From Pseudomonadota bacterium (GTDB lineage Bacteria > Pseudomonadota > Gammaproteobacteria > Burkholderiales > JABEVD01), in assembly GCA_021802545.1 (NCBI GenBank), contig JAJZRS010000023.1, forward strand, positions 1-49,040: a stretch of DNA of 49,040 nucleotides. Reading direction: 5' to 3'. Of this stretch, positions 16,896 to 27,407 are shown piece by piece. Every line of letters begins with the position of its first letter. Position 1 is the stretch's first letter. The notes below the pieces were generated by a model. That model saw only the letters and a list, made by a program, of their open reading frames with translations, was not told where the DNA came from and did no database searches. Both the position numbers and the translations under genes were made by a program.

Positions 16896-18431
16896 ATGAA
16901 CCTGTTGAAAGCGCTCGCAGCCACGAGCAGCATGACACTTCTTTCCCGCATCATGGGTTTTCTGAGGGAGATGATCATCGCCGGCATCTTCGGCGCGGGT
17001 CTCGCCACCGATGCCTTTTTCGTCGCCTTCAAGATCCCCAATCTGTTGAGAAGGCTTTTCGCGGAAGGCGCATTTTCCCAGGGATTCGTTCCGGTCCTGG
17101 CTGAATACAAGGCGAGACGGGGGGAGGAGGAGACGAGGCTGCTCGTTGACCATGTTTCGGCCCTGCTCGCGATCACCCTGTTCGTCGTCACGCTGGTCGG
17201 CATCATTGCCGCACCTTGGGTCATTTATGCAAGCGCCCCCGGGTTTTCCGAAAATCCAGACAAATTCAGCCTTACGGTATCGCTCTTGAGGATCACCTTC
17301 CCCTACATCTTCTTCATCTCTCTGGTCTCCCTTGCAGGCGGTATCCTCAATACCTACAGCAAATTCTCTGTTCCCGCATTCACGCCGGTTCTGCTCAACG
17401 CCTCCTTCATAGTCTGCGCGCTTTTTCTGTCGCCCTATGTGCACCCGCCCGTGCTTGCGCTCGCCTGGGCGGTTTTTCTGGGCGGGATTCTTCAGCTCCT
17501 TTTTCAGGTGCCTTTCCTGCTGAAAATCAGGATGCTGCCGAGATTCAGGCTGAACATGAAGGACCCCGGGGTATGGCGCATATTGAAATTGATGGGTTCC
17601 GCGGTGTTCGGCGTGTCGATCAGCCAGGTGAGCCTCCTGATCAACACCATATTCGCGTCCCTGCTTGTCACGGGAAGCGTTTCCTGGCTCTATTACGCGG
17701 ACAGGCTGATGGAGTTTCCCGCAGGCATGCTTGGGGTGGCACTCGGCACCATCCTGCTCCCCAGCCTCGCCAAGCATCATGCCGAAAAAAGCCACGACGA
17801 CTATGCGAAGCTTCTCGATTGGGGCCTGAGGTTCACTTTCCTGCTCACCCTGCCCGCGGCGCTCGCGCTCGCCCTGCTCTCCATCCCGCTGGTTTCCACC
17901 TTGTTCATGCACGGCGCTTTCAACGTCCACGACCTGTTCATGACCAGGCAGGCCGTGCTGGCCTACAGCGTGGGCTTGCTCGGGCTGATTCTCGTCAAGG
18001 TGCTCGCGCCCGGTTTCTACGCCAGGCAGGACATCAAGACGCCGGTCAGGATCGCGATCATGACGCTCATACTCACCCAGTGCATGAATCTCGCCTTCAT
18101 CGGCTGGCTCAAGCATGCCGGGCTCGCGCTCGCGATCGGGCTCGGCTCCTGCTTCAATGCGCTGCAGTTATACAGGAAACTCGTCAAATCCGGTATCTAT
18201 TCGCCTGAGCCTGGATGGGGAATTTTTCTTGCCAGGATCGTGTTTGCGCTCTCAATCATGGGAATCGTGCTGTGGTTGGGCATGGGCAGCATCGATTTCT
18301 GGCTGAAAAGTCCGGTGTCCATGCGCGCATTGCGGCTTGTCCTGATCGTGATCGTGGGCGCTTCGGTCTATTTTGCAGCGCTGAGAATCGCCGGGATCAG
18401 GCTCGCCGATTTCGCCAAGCGCGGCGCCTGA
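16896..18431 (+). CDS. murJ: Lipid II flippase MurJ (MviN)
   Basis: Inner-membrane protein of the MOP superfamily that flips the peptidoglycan precursor lipid II. It has 511 residues with about 14 predicted membrane segments. The N-terminal block [20 protein letters not shown] and the following [20 protein letters not shown] are the family signature, including the conserved arginines near the substrate cavity. [13 protein letters not shown] is also typical. It begins a plus-strand run that continues with the FmdB and DUF502 genes. Confidence 0.97.
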   Translation: MNLLKALAATSSMTLLSRIMGFLREMIIAGIFGAGLATDAFFVAFKIPNLLRRLFAEGAFSQGFVPVLAEYKARRGEEETRLLVDHVSALLAITLFVVTLVGIIAAPWVIYASAPGFSENPDKFSLTVSLLRITFPYIFFISLVSLAGGILNTYSKFSVPAFTPVLLNASFIVCALFLSPYVHPPVLALAWAVFLGGILQLLFQVPFLLKIRMLPRFRLNMKDPGVWRILKLMGSAVFGVSISQVSLLINTIFASLLVTGSVSWLYYADRLMEFPAGMLGVALGTILLPSLAKHHAEKSHDDYAKLLDWGLRFTFLLTLPAALALALLSIPLVSTLFMHGAFNVHDLFMTRQAVLAYSVGLLGLILVKVLAPGFYARQDIKTPVRIAIMTLILTQCMNLAFIGWLKHAGLALAIGLGSCFNALQLYRKLVKSGIYSPEPGWGIFLARIVFALSIMGIVLWLGMGSIDFWLKSPVSMRALRLVLIVIVGASVYFAALRIAGIRLADFAKRGA

Positions 18432-18465
18432 TGAGGTATAATGCTATTTTTGTCCGGAGTTTGAC

Positions 18466-18687
18466 ATGCCTATTTACGAATACAGGTGCGCTTCCTGCGG
18501 ATTCACCAAGGACTGCATGCAGAAAATGAGCGATCCGCCGCTCTCCACCTGCCCCGAGTGCGGCAAGGAAACCTTTTCCAAACAGCTCTCCGCCCCGGGC
18601 TTCCAGCTCAAGGGCAGCGGCTGGTACGCGACCGATTTCAAGAAGAGCGAAACCAAAGCCGAGCCCAAGAAGGAAGAAGCGGCCTGA
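18466..18687 (+). CDS. FmdB family zinc ribbon protein
   Basis: Small cytosolic protein of 73 residues. The first 45 form a zinc ribbon with CASC (8-11) and CPEC (29-32), the FmdB/CxxC_CxxC_SSSS type, starting MPIYEYRCASCG. The tail is charged and rich in Lys, Glu and Ala. The function is not well established; FmdB was named as a putative regulator of a formamidase operon. It lies just before a DUF502 gene with which it overlaps as TGATG, an arrangement common in betaproteobacteria upstream of aspS. Confidence 0.92.
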   Translation: MPIYEYRCASCGFTKDCMQKMSDPPLSTCPECGKETFSKQLSAPGFQLKGSGWYATDFKKSETKAEPKKEEAA

Positions 18688-19283
18688 TGAAGCGCTATCT
18701 CGTCACAGGACTCCTGATCTGGGTGCCGCTCGGCATCACCATATGGGTGCTGCGCTTGCTTATCGGGACCATGGACGAAACGTTGCTGCTGCTTCCAAAG
18801 CACCTGCAGCCGGAAGCGATCTTCGGCTTCTACATTCCGGGCTTCGGCGTCATCCTGACCCTGCTCGTGGTGTTCCTCACCGGGCTCTTCACCACCAACA
18901 TCATCGGGCAAAGGCTCTTGATGTTCTGGGAGGGGCTGCTTTCCAGGATCCCGGTGGTCAAGTCGATCTATTACAGCGTCAAGCAGGTTTCCGACACGCT
19001 CTTTTCCAGCAACGGCGAAGCGTTCAGGAAAGCGCTCCTCGTCCAGTATCCGAGGGAGGGATCGTGGACGGTCGCCTTTCTCACCGGGCAGCCCGGGGGA
19101 GACGTCGCCAACCACCTGAAGGGCGATTACGTCAGCGTCTATGTCCCGACCACCCCCAATCCGACTTCCGGCTTCTTCCTCATCATGCCGAGGAAGGACG
19201 TCATTGAACTCGACATGAGCGTAGACGATGCGCTCAAGTACATCATCTCCATCGGGGTCGTTCCCCCCGCCGAAAAAGACTGA
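18687..19283 (+). CDS. DUF502 family membrane protein
   Basis: Inner-membrane protein of unknown function, 198 residues. It has two N-terminal membrane segments (about 5-27 and 50-75) and a soluble domain containing [19 protein letters not shown] and [20 protein letters not shown], both characteristic of DUF502. ATG 18687 overlaps the FmdB gene stop. It is followed 14 bases later by aspS. I cannot assign a role; the conserved position beside aspS suggests only co-expression. Confidence 0.92.
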   Translation: MKRYLVTGLLIWVPLGITIWVLRLLIGTMDETLLLLPKHLQPEAIFGFYIPGFGVILTLLVVFLTGLFTTNIIGQRLLMFWEGLLSRIPVVKSIYYSVKQVSDTLFSSNGEAFRKALLVQYPREGSWTVAFLTGQPGGDVANHLKGDYVSVYVPTTPNPTSGFFLIMPRKDVIELDMSVDDALKYIISIGVVPPAEKD

Positions 19284-19297
19284 AATTTCTCCTCATC

Positions 19298-21058
19298 ATG
19301 CGTACAGATTATTGCGGCAACATCGATATTAGGCATTTGGACAGCACCGTCACGCTTTGCGGCTGGGTGCACAGGCGTCGCGACCACGGCGGCGTGATTT
19401 TCATCGACCTCAGGGACAGGGAAGGGCTGGTTCAGGCCGTTTTCGCGCCTGAAAAGGCGGAAACCTTCGCTCTGGCCGAAAAGGCGAGGAGCGAATATGT
19501 GCTCAAGATCTCAGGGCGCGTGAGGAGAAGGCCCGAAGGCACAATCAATCCCAATCTGAAAAGCGGCGAGATCGAAATCGACGTGGATCATCTCGAGATC
19601 CTCAATCCTTCACTCCCGCCGCCTTTTTTGCTCGAAGACGAGAATCTGAGCGAGACGGTGAGGCTCACTCACCGCGTGCTCGATCTCAGGCGCCCGCAGA
19701 TGCAGGCGAACCTGAAATTGCGCTACAAGGTCGCGATGTCGATCAGGAAATACCTGGACGAGAAGGGCTTCATCGACATCGAAACGCCGATGCTCACCAA
19801 GTCGACGCCTGAAGGCGCGCGGGACTATCTCGTGCCGAGCCGCGTCCATTCGGGCCACTTCTTCGCGCTTCCCCAGTCTCCGCAGCTCTTCAAGCAGATG
19901 CTCATGGTGGCGGGATTCGATCGATATTACCAGATCACCAAGTGCTTCAGGGACGAGGACCTCAGGGCGGACAGGCAGCCCGAATTCACCCAGGTCGATA
20001 TCGAGACCTCCTTCCTCACCGAAAACGAGATCATGGATCTCATGGAGGAGATGATCAGGGCGCTCTTCAAGCAGACCATGGACATCGATCTTCCGAACCC
20101 GTTTCCCAGGATGACGCATGAAGTTGCGATGGGCAAATACGGTTCGGACAAGCCCGACCTCAGGGTGAAGCTCGAATTCACCGAGCTCACCGATCTCATG
20201 AAGCAGGTCGAATTCAAGGTGTTCCGCTCCGCGGCCGACATGGAAGGCGGGCGGGTGGCCGCATTGAGGATTCCCGGCGGAGCAGAGCTTTCCAGGAAGG
20301 ATATCGACGACTACACGACTTTCGTCGGCATCTACGGCGCGAAGGGACTCGCCTACATCAAGGTCAACGAAGACGGGCTGCAGTCACCCATCCTGAAATT
20401 CCTGCCCGAGGAAGTCGTCTCGAGCATCATCGAGAAGACCGGCGCCGTTCCCGGCGATCTGATCTTTTTCGGCGCTGACAAGGCCAAGGTCGTCAACGAC
20501 GCGCTCGGGGCCTTGCGGGTCAAGATCGGCCACGAGAGAGGCATACTCGAGACTGGCTGGAAGCCGCTCTGGGTCGTCGATTTCCCCATGTTCGAATATG
20601 ACGAGGAGGAGAAGCGCTGGGTCGCGCTGCATCATCCCTTCACTTCTCCCAAGGACGGCCACGAAAACCTGCTCGAATCGAACCCGGGCGCTGCGCTTTC
20701 CAAGGCCTATGACATGGTGTTGAACGGCTGGGAAATCGGCGGTGGTTCGGTGAGGATACATCGCGAGGAAGTGCAGTCCAAGGTCTTTGGCGCGCTCAAC
20801 ATCGAGCCGGACGAAGCGAAGGAGAAATTCGGCTTTCTGCTCGAAGCATTGCAGTACGGCGCGCCGCCCCACGGCGGCATCGCATTCGGGCTCGACCGCG
20901 TGGTGACCATGATGGCCGGCGCCGAATCGATACGCGACGTGATCGCCTTCCCCAAGACGCAGCGCGCCCAGTGTCTCCTGACCCAGGCGCCTTCAATGGT
21001 CGAAGAGAAGCAGCTCAAGGAACTCCACATCCGTTTGCGCGAGACGGCCAAGTCCTGA
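19298..21058 (+). CDS. aspS: Aspartyl-tRNA synthetase
   Basis: Class II synthetase (586 residues, bacterial type) that charges tRNA-Asp. The N-terminal OB-fold anticodon domain has [20 protein letters not shown]. The catalytic core shows motif 2 [18 protein letters not shown] and motif 3 [17 protein letters not shown] insertion domain lies between them. Whether it also charges tRNA-Asn cannot be decided here. Its stop overlaps the VOC protein start. Confidence 0.98.
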   Translation: MRTDYCGNIDIRHLDSTVTLCGWVHRRRDHGGVIFIDLRDREGLVQAVFAPEKAETFALAEKARSEYVLKISGRVRRRPEGTINPNLKSGEIEIDVDHLEILNPSLPPPFLLEDENLSETVRLTHRVLDLRRPQMQANLKLRYKVAMSIRKYLDEKGFIDIETPMLTKSTPEGARDYLVPSRVHSGHFFALPQSPQLFKQMLMVAGFDRYYQITKCFRDEDLRADRQPEFTQVDIETSFLTENEIMDLMEEMIRALFKQTMDIDLPNPFPRMTHEVAMGKYGSDKPDLRVKLEFTELTDLMKQVEFKVFRSAADMEGGRVAALRIPGGAELSRKDIDDYTTFVGIYGAKGLAYIKVNEDGLQSPILKFLPEEVVSSIIEKTGAVPGDLIFFGADKAKVVNDALGALRVKIGHERGILETGWKPLWVVDFPMFEYDEEEKRWVALHHPFTSPKDGHENLLESNPGAALSKAYDMVLNGWEIGGGSVRIHREEVQSKVFGALNIEPDEAKEKFGFLLEALQYGAPPHGGIAFGLDRVVTMMAGAESIRDVIAFPKTQRAQCLLTQAPSMVEEKQLKELHIRLRETAKS

Positions 21059-21408
21059 TGCGCATTCTGCATGCTTCCTTCCTGGTCTCCAACCTGGAAG
21101 CGTCGCATCGCTTCTATACTCAGGCGCTCGGGCTGGATGCCGTCGAACGCCCTGATCTGGGCTTCCCGGGCGTCTGGTACGGGCTGGAAGGCGGCCAGCA
21201 GATCCATCTCATGCAGCTGCCCGGCGCGGGGGGAGGATCCGGCCATGGAGGACGCGACAGGCATGTCGCCTTCTCGGTCGAGAACATCGATGCGCTCGTC
21301 CTGCGCCTCGAAAAAATGGGCGTTTCCCATACTGCCAGCCGTTCGGGGAGACGCGCTGTCTTCTGCCGAGATCCGGACGGCAACGCGCTCGAATTCGTCC
21401 AATCATGA
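21058..21408 (+). CDS. VOC family (glyoxalase-like) protein
   Basis: Single vicinal-oxygen-chelate domain, 116 residues, cytosolic. HASFLVSNLEASHRFYTQALGL and the ending RDPDGNALEFVQS are typical beta-alpha-beta modules. Likely metal ligands are H5, a central His in DRHVAFSV and a C-terminal Glu in ALEF. Such proteins range from glyoxalases to dioxygenases and resistance proteins, so the reaction is unknown. It overlaps aspS by one base and the transporter downstream by four. Confidence 0.88.
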   Translation: MRILHASFLVSNLEASHRFYTQALGLDAVERPDLGFPGVWYGLEGGQQIHLMQLPGAGGGSGHGGRDRHVAFSVENIDALVLRLEKMGVSHTASRSGRRAVFCRDPDGNALEFVQS

Positions 21409-22298
21409 AGCCGCTCGCGTCCCTCTTCCTGCTCGCCCTCATCTGGGGATACAACTGGGTGGTGATGAAATCCGCCTTGCCTTTTGTCGGCCCGTTCCAG
21501 TTCGCCGCGATGCGCACCTTTTTCGCAGCGCTCCTCATGCTCTTCATGCTCGTTCTCTTGGGAAAACCCCTCAGACCTTCTCATCTCGGCAGGACTTCGC
21601 TGATCGGCCTGCTCCAGACGAGCGGCTTCACCGGCCTCATCGTGCTTGCGCTGGTCACAGGCGGCGCGGGAAAAGTCGCCGTCCTCTGCTATACCATGCC
21701 TTTCTGGGTGATGCTGCTCGCCTGGCCGCTGCTGGGCGAAAAAATCAAGGGGCTGCAGTGGGCCGTGGTCGCTGCTTCCTGCGCAGGCCTCCTGTTCATT
21801 CTGGAACCATGGAACCTTCAGGGAAGCATTCTGAGCGACATGCTGGCGATTGCAGGCGGCGTGTGCTGGGCGTTTTCCGTGATCGCCGCGAAGAAGCTGC
21901 ACAAGGATGCGCCAGAAATGGATCTCTTGTCCTTCACCACCTGGCAGATGCTGATCGGCTCGATCCCGCTCGTTGCGGCCGCGCTTCTGATGCCTGCAAA
22001 GCCCATCGTCTGGACCCATTACCTTTGGGGCGCCGTGCTGTACAACGTGGTGGCAGGCAATGCGCTCGCCTGGCTGCTTTGGCTCTATGCCCTGAAGAAC
22101 CTGAAGGCTGGCACGGCCAGCATGGTGTCCCTGCTCGCGCCGGTGATCGGCGTGCTTTGTGCATGGCTGCAGCTCGGGGAAGTGCCCAGCCCTTCTGAAG
22201 GAGCAGGCATGGCCCTGATCGGCTTGGCCCTCAGCCTGATCGCCTATCTCGGGATGCGCAGGCATGAAGCGCCTGATCCGGCGATTGCGCAGGAATGA
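21405..22298 (+). CDS. EamA/DMT family transporter
   Basis: Inner-membrane drug/metabolite transporter of 297 residues with ten predicted helices in two EamA repeats. Typical features are FLLALIWGYNWVVMKSALP at the N-terminus and the second repeat ending LAPVIGVLCAWLQLGEVPS. Family members export amino acids or small metabolites; the substrate is not evident. Overlaps of four bases at both ends tie it to the VOC and DUF2147 genes. Confidence 0.92.
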   Translation: MKPLASLFLLALIWGYNWVVMKSALPFVGPFQFAAMRTFFAALLMLFMLVLLGKPLRPSHLGRTSLIGLLQTSGFTGLIVLALVTGGAGKVAVLCYTMPFWVMLLAWPLLGEKIKGLQWAVVAASCAGLLFILEPWNLQGSILSDMLAIAGGVCWAFSVIAAKKLHKDAPEMDLLSFTTWQMLIGSIPLVAAALLMPAKPIVWTHYLWGAVLYNVVAGNALAWLLWLYALKNLKAGTASMVSLLAPVIGVLCAWLQLGEVPSPSEGAGMALIGLALSLIAYLGMRRHEAPDPAIAQE

Positions 22299-22726
22299 AG
22301 CGCCTCTTCTTTGCCGTTCTTCTGCTTTTTTCATGCGGTGCGCATGCTTCCCCGGAAGGGCTCTGGCGCGTCATCGGCGACAAGAGCGGCGTACCCGAGG
22401 CGCTGGTTAGGATCAGCGTCCATGACGGCGTTTACGAGGGAAAAATCGTCAAGGTGTTTCCCCGTCCGGGAATCGATCCCGATGCGCTTTGCGAGAGTTG
22501 CCCAGGGGAATTGAAAAACAGGCCTGTCGCAGGGCTCACCATCCTGACCGGCATGCGGCAAGAAGGGGACGAATACAAGGGCGGCGAAATCCTCGACCCC
22601 GATTCGGGTGAAACCTACCATTGCAGCATGAATCTCTCCGGGGAAGGCAGCAGGCTCCTGCTGCGCGGCTACGTCCTGATCCCGCTTTTCGGACGCACTG
22701 AAACCTGGATCAGGGAAGCGCCCTGA
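22295..22726 (+). CDS. DUF2147 family periplasmic protein
   Basis: Exported protein of 143 residues. The signal peptide ends at SCGAHA, before SPEGLWRV. The mature part follows the DUF2147 pattern: GLWRVIGDKSGVPEALVRI, a middle CESCPGE with two cysteines, and IPLFGRTETW near the end. The function of the family is unknown. The two close cysteines could form a disulphide or bind a metal; this is inference. The last 17 bases overlap the convergent TPR gene. Confidence 0.88.
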   Translation: MKRLFFAVLLLFSCGAHASPEGLWRVIGDKSGVPEALVRISVHDGVYEGKIVKVFPRPGIDPDALCESCPGELKNRPVAGLTILTGMRQEGDEYKGGEILDPDSGETYHCSMNLSGEGSRLLLRGYVLIPLFGRTETWIREAP

Positions 22727-24026
22727 GGGCTTCGCGCACTTCCAAAATCAGGCTTTCCCAGCCGTCTTTCTGCCTGAAGAGACGCAGGCTGGGATACCAT
22801 GGGGAATCCGTCCCATCCTTCAGCCAGCGCCAGTCCGTCTTGAATTCGGGAAGCAATACCCAGCAGGGTATGCCCAATGATCCTGCGAGATGGACGATGG
22901 CCGTGTCGACCGAGATGACGAGGTCGAGCTGGGATAAAATCGCAGCGCTGTCCGCGAAATCCACTATTTCGCCTCCCAGGTGGACGAGGGGAAGCGGGGA
23001 GAACTCGGCCTCCCTTTCGCCTTCGCCCTTCTGCAGGCTGTAGAAGGAAATGCCATCGATCTCCCAAAGCGGGGCGAGCATGGAAAGTGAGGCAAGCGAA
23101 CGGCATTCGTCGTTCTCATGCTGCGGGTTTCCCTTCCAGACCAGGCCGATCTTTTTCTTTCCCGTGATTCTGCCTCTCCATTTCTCAATCCTTTCTTGAA
23201 GCGGGAAAAGATAGGGGGCTGAATCGATCTGTGTTCCGAAATGGCCCGGCAGAGCAAGCGGCATCGTCCAGAAATCGAAAGGCTCTTTCGGCACCCCTGC
23301 CGATGCGGGGCGGACTTCGTCCACGCCTTCAAGCGTTTCCAGGAGCGGCAGGAGCGGTTCCCTGCAGACCAGGACTATTCTTGATGCGCCAGCCTTTTTC
23401 AGTTTCGGCACATAGCGGCTGAACTGGATTTCGTCGCCCAGGCCGAGCTCGGGCCAGATCAGGAAGGATTTTCCTTTGGCGGATTCGCCCTGCCATCTCC
23501 TGAAGGGAAGATCGGGTACGTTGATCGAATTTTGATGGCGCGCCTCGAGATTGGGCCAGCCTTCCTCGAATCGGCCTTGCCTCAGCAGGAGATAGGCATA
23601 ATTGAATCTCGTATGCGGGTTGTCTGGGGAAAGCGCCAATGCCCGCCTGAAGCATGCTTCTGCTTCGGCTTCGCGCTTCAGGCAGGCAAGCAGCACGGCG
23701 TAGTTCGAGAACGTGGCAGGAAGCGGATTCAGCGCAAGCGACAGTTTGTAGCACGCCTCGGCTTCGAAAAAGCGTTTCGTTTCGGCGAGAAGATCGGCAA
23801 GGTTGGATAAGGCTTCCGGCGTGGGGCGGATGGCGATCGAAATCCTGAGCGCGGCTTCTGCGCGGGCAAGCATGCCTTTTTTCTGGAGCAGCATGCCGAG
23901 ATTGGCATGGGCCTCGCAAAAATCGGGTTTCTGCTCGATGGCCCGTTCGAAGCGCTCGATCGCAACATCGATGTCTAGACCGATGAGACGGCATCCTTCA
24001 TTGAAAAGCTCATCCGAGCTTTTCAC
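22710..24026 (-). CDS. TPR repeat protein with glycosyltransferase-like domain
   Basis: Cytosolic protein of 438 residues. The first 165 or so hold four TPR units (for example [20 protein letters not shown] and [20 protein letters not shown]). The rest resembles the GT-B fold of heptosyltransferase-like and O-GlcNAc transferase-like proteins, with [30 protein letters not shown] and [20 protein letters not shown]. The predicted role is transfer of a sugar to a protein or glycan, acceptor unknown. GTG start at 24026 lies inside the end of valS, with a 17-base overlap. Confidence 0.88.
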   Translation of the reverse strand: MKSSDELFNEGCRLIGLDIDVAIERFERAIEQKPDFCEAHANLGMLLQKKGMLARAEAALRISIAIRPTPEALSNLADLLAETKRFFEAEACYKLSLALNPLPATFSNYAVLLACLKREAEAEACFRRALALSPDNPHTRFNYAYLLLRQGRFEEGWPNLEARHQNSINVPDLPFRRWQGESAKGKSFLIWPELGLGDEIQFSRYVPKLKKAGASRIVLVCREPLLPLLETLEGVDEVRPASAGVPKEPFDFWTMPLALPGHFGTQIDSAPYLFPLQERIEKWRGRITGKKKIGLVWKGNPQHENDECRSLASLSMLAPLWEIDGISFYSLQKGEGEREAEFSPLPLVHLGGEIVDFADSAAILSQLDLVISVDTAIVHLAGSLGIPCWVLLPEFKTDWRWLKDGTDSPWYPSLRLFRQKDGWESLILEVREALRALP

Positions 24027-26742
24027 GCTGGGCCTTCAGCTTCTCCAGGGTCGATTCGAAATTGGCGAGCCGCTCCTTCTCCTGAGCGACGACCTGGGCG
24101 GGCGCGCGCTCGACGAATCCCGAATTGCCGAGCTTGCCCCTGCATTTTTCGACCTCGACCGAAACCTTCGCGATTTCCTTGTCGAGACGCGTTTTTTCCG
24201 CTTCGACGTCGATCTGGATCTCGAGCATGAGCCTGAATTCGCCTGCGATCGCAACCGGCGCGTCAGCTTCGGGAAGCTCGTCTTTCGCCGAAACCTCGGA
24301 AAGACGCGCCAGCGCCTTGAGGTAGGGCGAGAAGGACTCGATGCTGCCTTTGTCGCCTGCGACGATGAGCGGCACTTTTTCAGCAGGAGAAAGCCCCATC
24401 TCGCTTCTCAGCCTTCTGCATGCCTCGATCATTTCCTTGAGCAGCGCGATCCTGTCCATGGCTGCGGTATCCACGCGATGCCCGTCGGATGTTGGATAGG
24501 GCTGGAGCATGATGGTGTCGCCCTCTTTTCCGGCAAGCGGCGCGATCCTGTGCCAGAGTTCCTCTGTGATGAAGGGGATGATGGGGTGGGCGAGCCTCAA
24601 TGTGGCCTCCAGCACCCGCACCAGCGTCCTTCTGGTTGCGCGCTGAGCGGATTCAGAGCCGTTCAATTGCACCTTGGCGAGTTCCAGATACCAGTCGCAA
24701 TACTCGTCCCATACGAATTCGTAAAGCGCGCGGGCAGCCATGTCGAAGCGGTAGTTCTGGAATGCGTCGTTTATTTCGGCCTCGGCCTGCTGCAGCCTCG
24801 AGACGATCCATCTGTCCGCATCGGAATGCTCGAGCGGAAGATTCGCATCGAGCCCGGTGTCCCGCCCCTCGGTATTCATCAGCACGAAGCGCGTCGCATT
24901 CCAGAGCTTGTTGCAGAAATTGCGGTAGCCTTCGCAGCGGTTGAGATCGAACTTGATGTCTCGCCCGTGGGAAGCGAGGCTTGCGAAGGTGAAGCGCAGC
25001 GCATCCGTGCCGAAGGCCGGGATGCCGTCGGGAAAATGCTTCCTGGTCGTCTTCTCGATCGCTTCCTTCTGCTTCGGGTTCATCAGGTTGCTGGTGCGCT
25101 TTTGCACCAGTTCCTCGAGCGCGATGCCGTCGATGAGGTCGATGGGGTCGATCACGTTCCCCTTCGACTTGCTCATTTTCTGGCCTTCCGAATCCCTGAT
25201 CAGGCCATGCACGTAGACTTCCTTGAACGGCACCTTGCCCGTGAAATGCAGGGTCATCATGACCATGCGCGCCACCCAGAAGAATATGATGTCGAAGCCG
25301 GTCACCAGGGTCGAGGTCGGCAGGAAAAGCTCGAGTTCCGGCGTCTGGTTGGGCCAGCCCAGGGTGGAGAAGGGCCAGAGGGCCGAACTGAACCAGGTGT
25401 CGAGCACGTCCTCGTCCCGGGTGAGCGGCCTGTTGCCCGCCTTTTCCATGGCCTCGTCCAGGCTCCTAGCGACATAGACATTGCCGTCCTCGTCGTACCA
25501 TGCGGGAATCCTGTGTCCCCACCAAAGCTGCCTGGAAATGCACCAGTCCTGGATGTTTTCCAGCCATTGGAAATAGGTGTGCGACCAGTTTTCCGGAACG
25601 AATTTGATTTGTCCCGATTTGACGGCGGCAATCGCGGGTTCGGCCAGTTTCTCCATGGCGACGAACCACTGGTCGGTGAGCATCGGCTCGATCACGGAAT
25701 GCGTCCTGTCGCTTTTCGGGACCATGAGCTTGTGGGGCTTGGCCGCAAGGAGCAGCCCTGCCTGCTCAAGATCTTCGAGTATCCTTTTCCTCGCATCGAA
25801 CCGGTCCATGCCCTGGTATTCGACGGGGGCCATGTCGTTGATTTTTGCATCCAGGCTGAAGATGCAGATCGGCAGCAGGTTATGGCGCAATCCGACCTGG
25901 TAGTCGTTGAAGTCGTGGGCCGGCGTGATCTTCACGCATCCCGAACCGAAGGAAGGATCGACGTAATCGTCCGCGATGATGGGAATGCTGCGCTCGCAAA
26001 GCGGCAGCCTGACCTGCCTGCCGACAAGATGCCTGTAGCGTTCGTCTTCCGGGTGGACCGCGACTGCGGCGTCCCCGAGCAGGGTCTCCGGTCTCGTGGT
26101 TGCGACTTCGAGATATTCGTCGCTCCCTTCGACGGGATAGCGGATGTACCAGAGATTTCCGTCCGTTTCCTCGGAGACCACTTCGAGGTCGGAAACGGCG
26201 GTCTGCAGGACGGGATCCCAGTTGACCAGCCGCTTGCCGCGATAGATCAGCCCGTCTTCAAAAAGCTTGACGAACACTTCGGAGACCGCCTGGGAAAGCC
26301 CTTCGTCCATGGTGAAGCGTTCCCTCGACCAGTCTGCGGATGCGCCGAGGCGTCTCATCTGCCGGGTAATGGTCGACCCGGATTCCTCCTTCCATTTCCA
26401 GACATGCTCGAGGAATTCCTCGCGTCCCATGAGGCGGCGATCGAGTCCTTTTGCTTCGAGCTGGCGCTCGACGACGATCTGGGTCGCGATCCCCGCATGA
26501 TCGGTCCCGGGCTGCCAGAGCGTGGGAGATCCCTTCATCCTGGCATGCCTGATGAGGCAATCCATCAGCGTATCCTGGAAGGCATGACCCATGTGCAGCG
26601 TGCCCGTCACGTTCGGCGGGGGAAGCAGGATGGCATAGGATCCGGCATTGGCATGCCTGGGCTTGAAATAGCCTGATGATTCCCAGAGGGGATACCAGTG
26701 CGATTCTATCTTTTCGGGTTCAAAGCTTTTTGCAAGTTCCAT
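24010..26742 (-). CDS. valS: Valyl-tRNA synthetase
   Basis: Class Ia synthetase of 910 residues charging tRNA-Val with editing. HIGH-type motif LHMGHAF and KMSKSKGN are present, as is the editing domain ([15 protein letters not shown]). A C-terminal coiled coil (about 845-910) is also present. The usual family start is MELAKSFEP at 26742. The frame is open upstream for 84 more codons into a separate small-gene homologue, so the translated protein may be a 994-residue fusion. The ribosome site before 26742 (AGAAAGAAAC) is weak. The TPR gene starts within its last 17 bases. Confidence 0.95.
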   Translation of the reverse strand: MELAKSFEPEKIESHWYPLWESSGYFKPRHANAGSYAILLPPPNVTGTLHMGHAFQDTLMDCLIRHARMKGSPTLWQPGTDHAGIATQIVVERQLEAKGLDRRLMGREEFLEHVWKWKEESGSTITRQMRRLGASADWSRERFTMDEGLSQAVSEVFVKLFEDGLIYRGKRLVNWDPVLQTAVSDLEVVSEETDGNLWYIRYPVEGSDEYLEVATTRPETLLGDAAVAVHPEDERYRHLVGRQVRLPLCERSIPIIADDYVDPSFGSGCVKITPAHDFNDYQVGLRHNLLPICIFSLDAKINDMAPVEYQGMDRFDARKRILEDLEQAGLLLAAKPHKLMVPKSDRTHSVIEPMLTDQWFVAMEKLAEPAIAAVKSGQIKFVPENWSHTYFQWLENIQDWCISRQLWWGHRIPAWYDEDGNVYVARSLDEAMEKAGNRPLTRDEDVLDTWFSSALWPFSTLGWPNQTPELELFLPTSTLVTGFDIIFFWVARMVMMTLHFTGKVPFKEVYVHGLIRDSEGQKMSKSKGNVIDPIDLIDGIALEELVQKRTSNLMNPKQKEAIEKTTRKHFPDGIPAFGTDALRFTFASLASHGRDIKFDLNRCEGYRNFCNKLWNATRFVLMNTEGRDTGLDANLPLEHSDADRWIVSRLQQAEAEINDAFQNYRFDMAARALYEFVWDEYCDWYLELAKVQLNGSESAQRATRRTLVRVLEATLRLAHPIIPFITEELWHRIAPLAGKEGDTIMLQPYPTSDGHRVDTAAMDRIALLKEMIEACRRLRSEMGLSPAEKVPLIVAGDKGSIESFSPYLKALARLSEVSAKDELPEADAPVAIAGEFRLMLEIQIDVEAEKTRLDKEIAKVSVEVEKCRGKLGNSGFVERAPAQVVAQEKERLANFESTLEKLKAQREKLG

Positions 26743-26994
26743 GTTTCTTTCTGCGGCATCGTTTTTCTGCAGGGCGTCCGTTACGGCCGCCCGAATCGTT
26801 TCCTTCATTTCCTGCTTCAGGCAGGCTACCTGCCGCTCCAGATCCGCCACTCTCATTTCCAGGCCTGCGGAGTCTTCCGGCGGCTTTTCGACGATTTCGG
26901 TCAGCGTGGGGATCGTTTCCCCCTTTGCGCGCCCCCTGTGCTTCATGAAAAGGGCGTCGATTTTCCTGAATGTCTCATCGTCATCCGCCATCAT
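26743..26994 (-). CDS. In-frame N-terminal extension of valS, DUF2486-like small protein
   Basis: Eighty-four codons starting at ATG 26994, overlapping the holC stop as ATGA, with no stop before the valS start. The sequence has an acidic N-terminus, [14 protein letters not shown], and then a predicted coiled coil (about 45-80, [19 protein letters not shown]). Many betaproteobacteria carry a separate short gene with an IPTLT motif (DUF2486-like) between holC and valS. Here its stop is missing, giving a fusion, or a base has been lost or gained near the A-run at about 26763-26767. The function is unknown. The other possible start is the next ATG at 26991. Confidence 0.6.
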
Positions 26995-27407
26995 CCGCCT
27001 TCCAGCTTGTGATGATGGATTTCGTAACCCCTGTCCTTGTAGAAGCGGTAGCGCGCACGCGCCTCTTCTTCCATTCCCTTGTCGACGATTTCGATCAGGC
27101 GGCTGTAGCGGCTGAAAAAGGGAGGCGATGCATGCTGCAGGTTGAACAATACATCGTCGTGATGGAGGATGTCTCCCGATTCGCTGATGACGACCGGGGT
27201 GACGTCCGCAAGCGGGTCGTCCGCCCTGCAATGCGGGATGAAGCCCGTAGGCGGGATGCGCCAGAGCATATCGTCGAGCTTCCTGCTCGTCTCCAGGTCG
27301 GGGCTGAGGATGAGCACCTTGAGTCCCTGGCTGACCGCCTTGGCGCTCAGCTTGCAGGCGGTTTGCAGGCGGTCTTCGGCATGGGTGTAGAAGTCGACCC
27401 GCGTCAT
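26991..27407 (-). CDS. holC: DNA polymerase III chi subunit
   Basis: Clamp-loader accessory subunit (138 residues) that binds SSB and helps hand off primed [22 protein letters not shown] at the N-terminus, [15 protein letters not shown] in the middle and the acidic-basic C-terminal [20 protein letters not shown] match the family. ATG 27407 overlaps the pepA stop, and its own stop overlaps the small ORF before valS. The order pepA-holC-valS is widely conserved in proteobacteria. Confidence 0.95.
   Translation of the reverse strand: MTRVDFYTHAEDRLQTACKLSAKAVSQGLKVLILSPDLETSRKLDDMLWRIPPTGFIPHCRADDPLADVTPVVISESGDILHHDDVLFNLQHASPPFFSRYSRLIEIVDKGMEEEARARYRFYKDRGYEIHHHKLEGG

Noticed and set aside
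23803-26676. Very long open frame on the plus strand opposite valS and the TPR gene
   Set aside because: Antisense shadow of high-GC coding sequence. The minus strand encodes complete, recognisable proteins and the plus translation has no known domain.
26995-27231. Upstream extension of the valS frame to 27231
   Set aside because: It runs antiparallel in frame terms through holC coding sequence, has no family similarity and no ribosome site. The frame more plausibly starts at 26994 or 26742.
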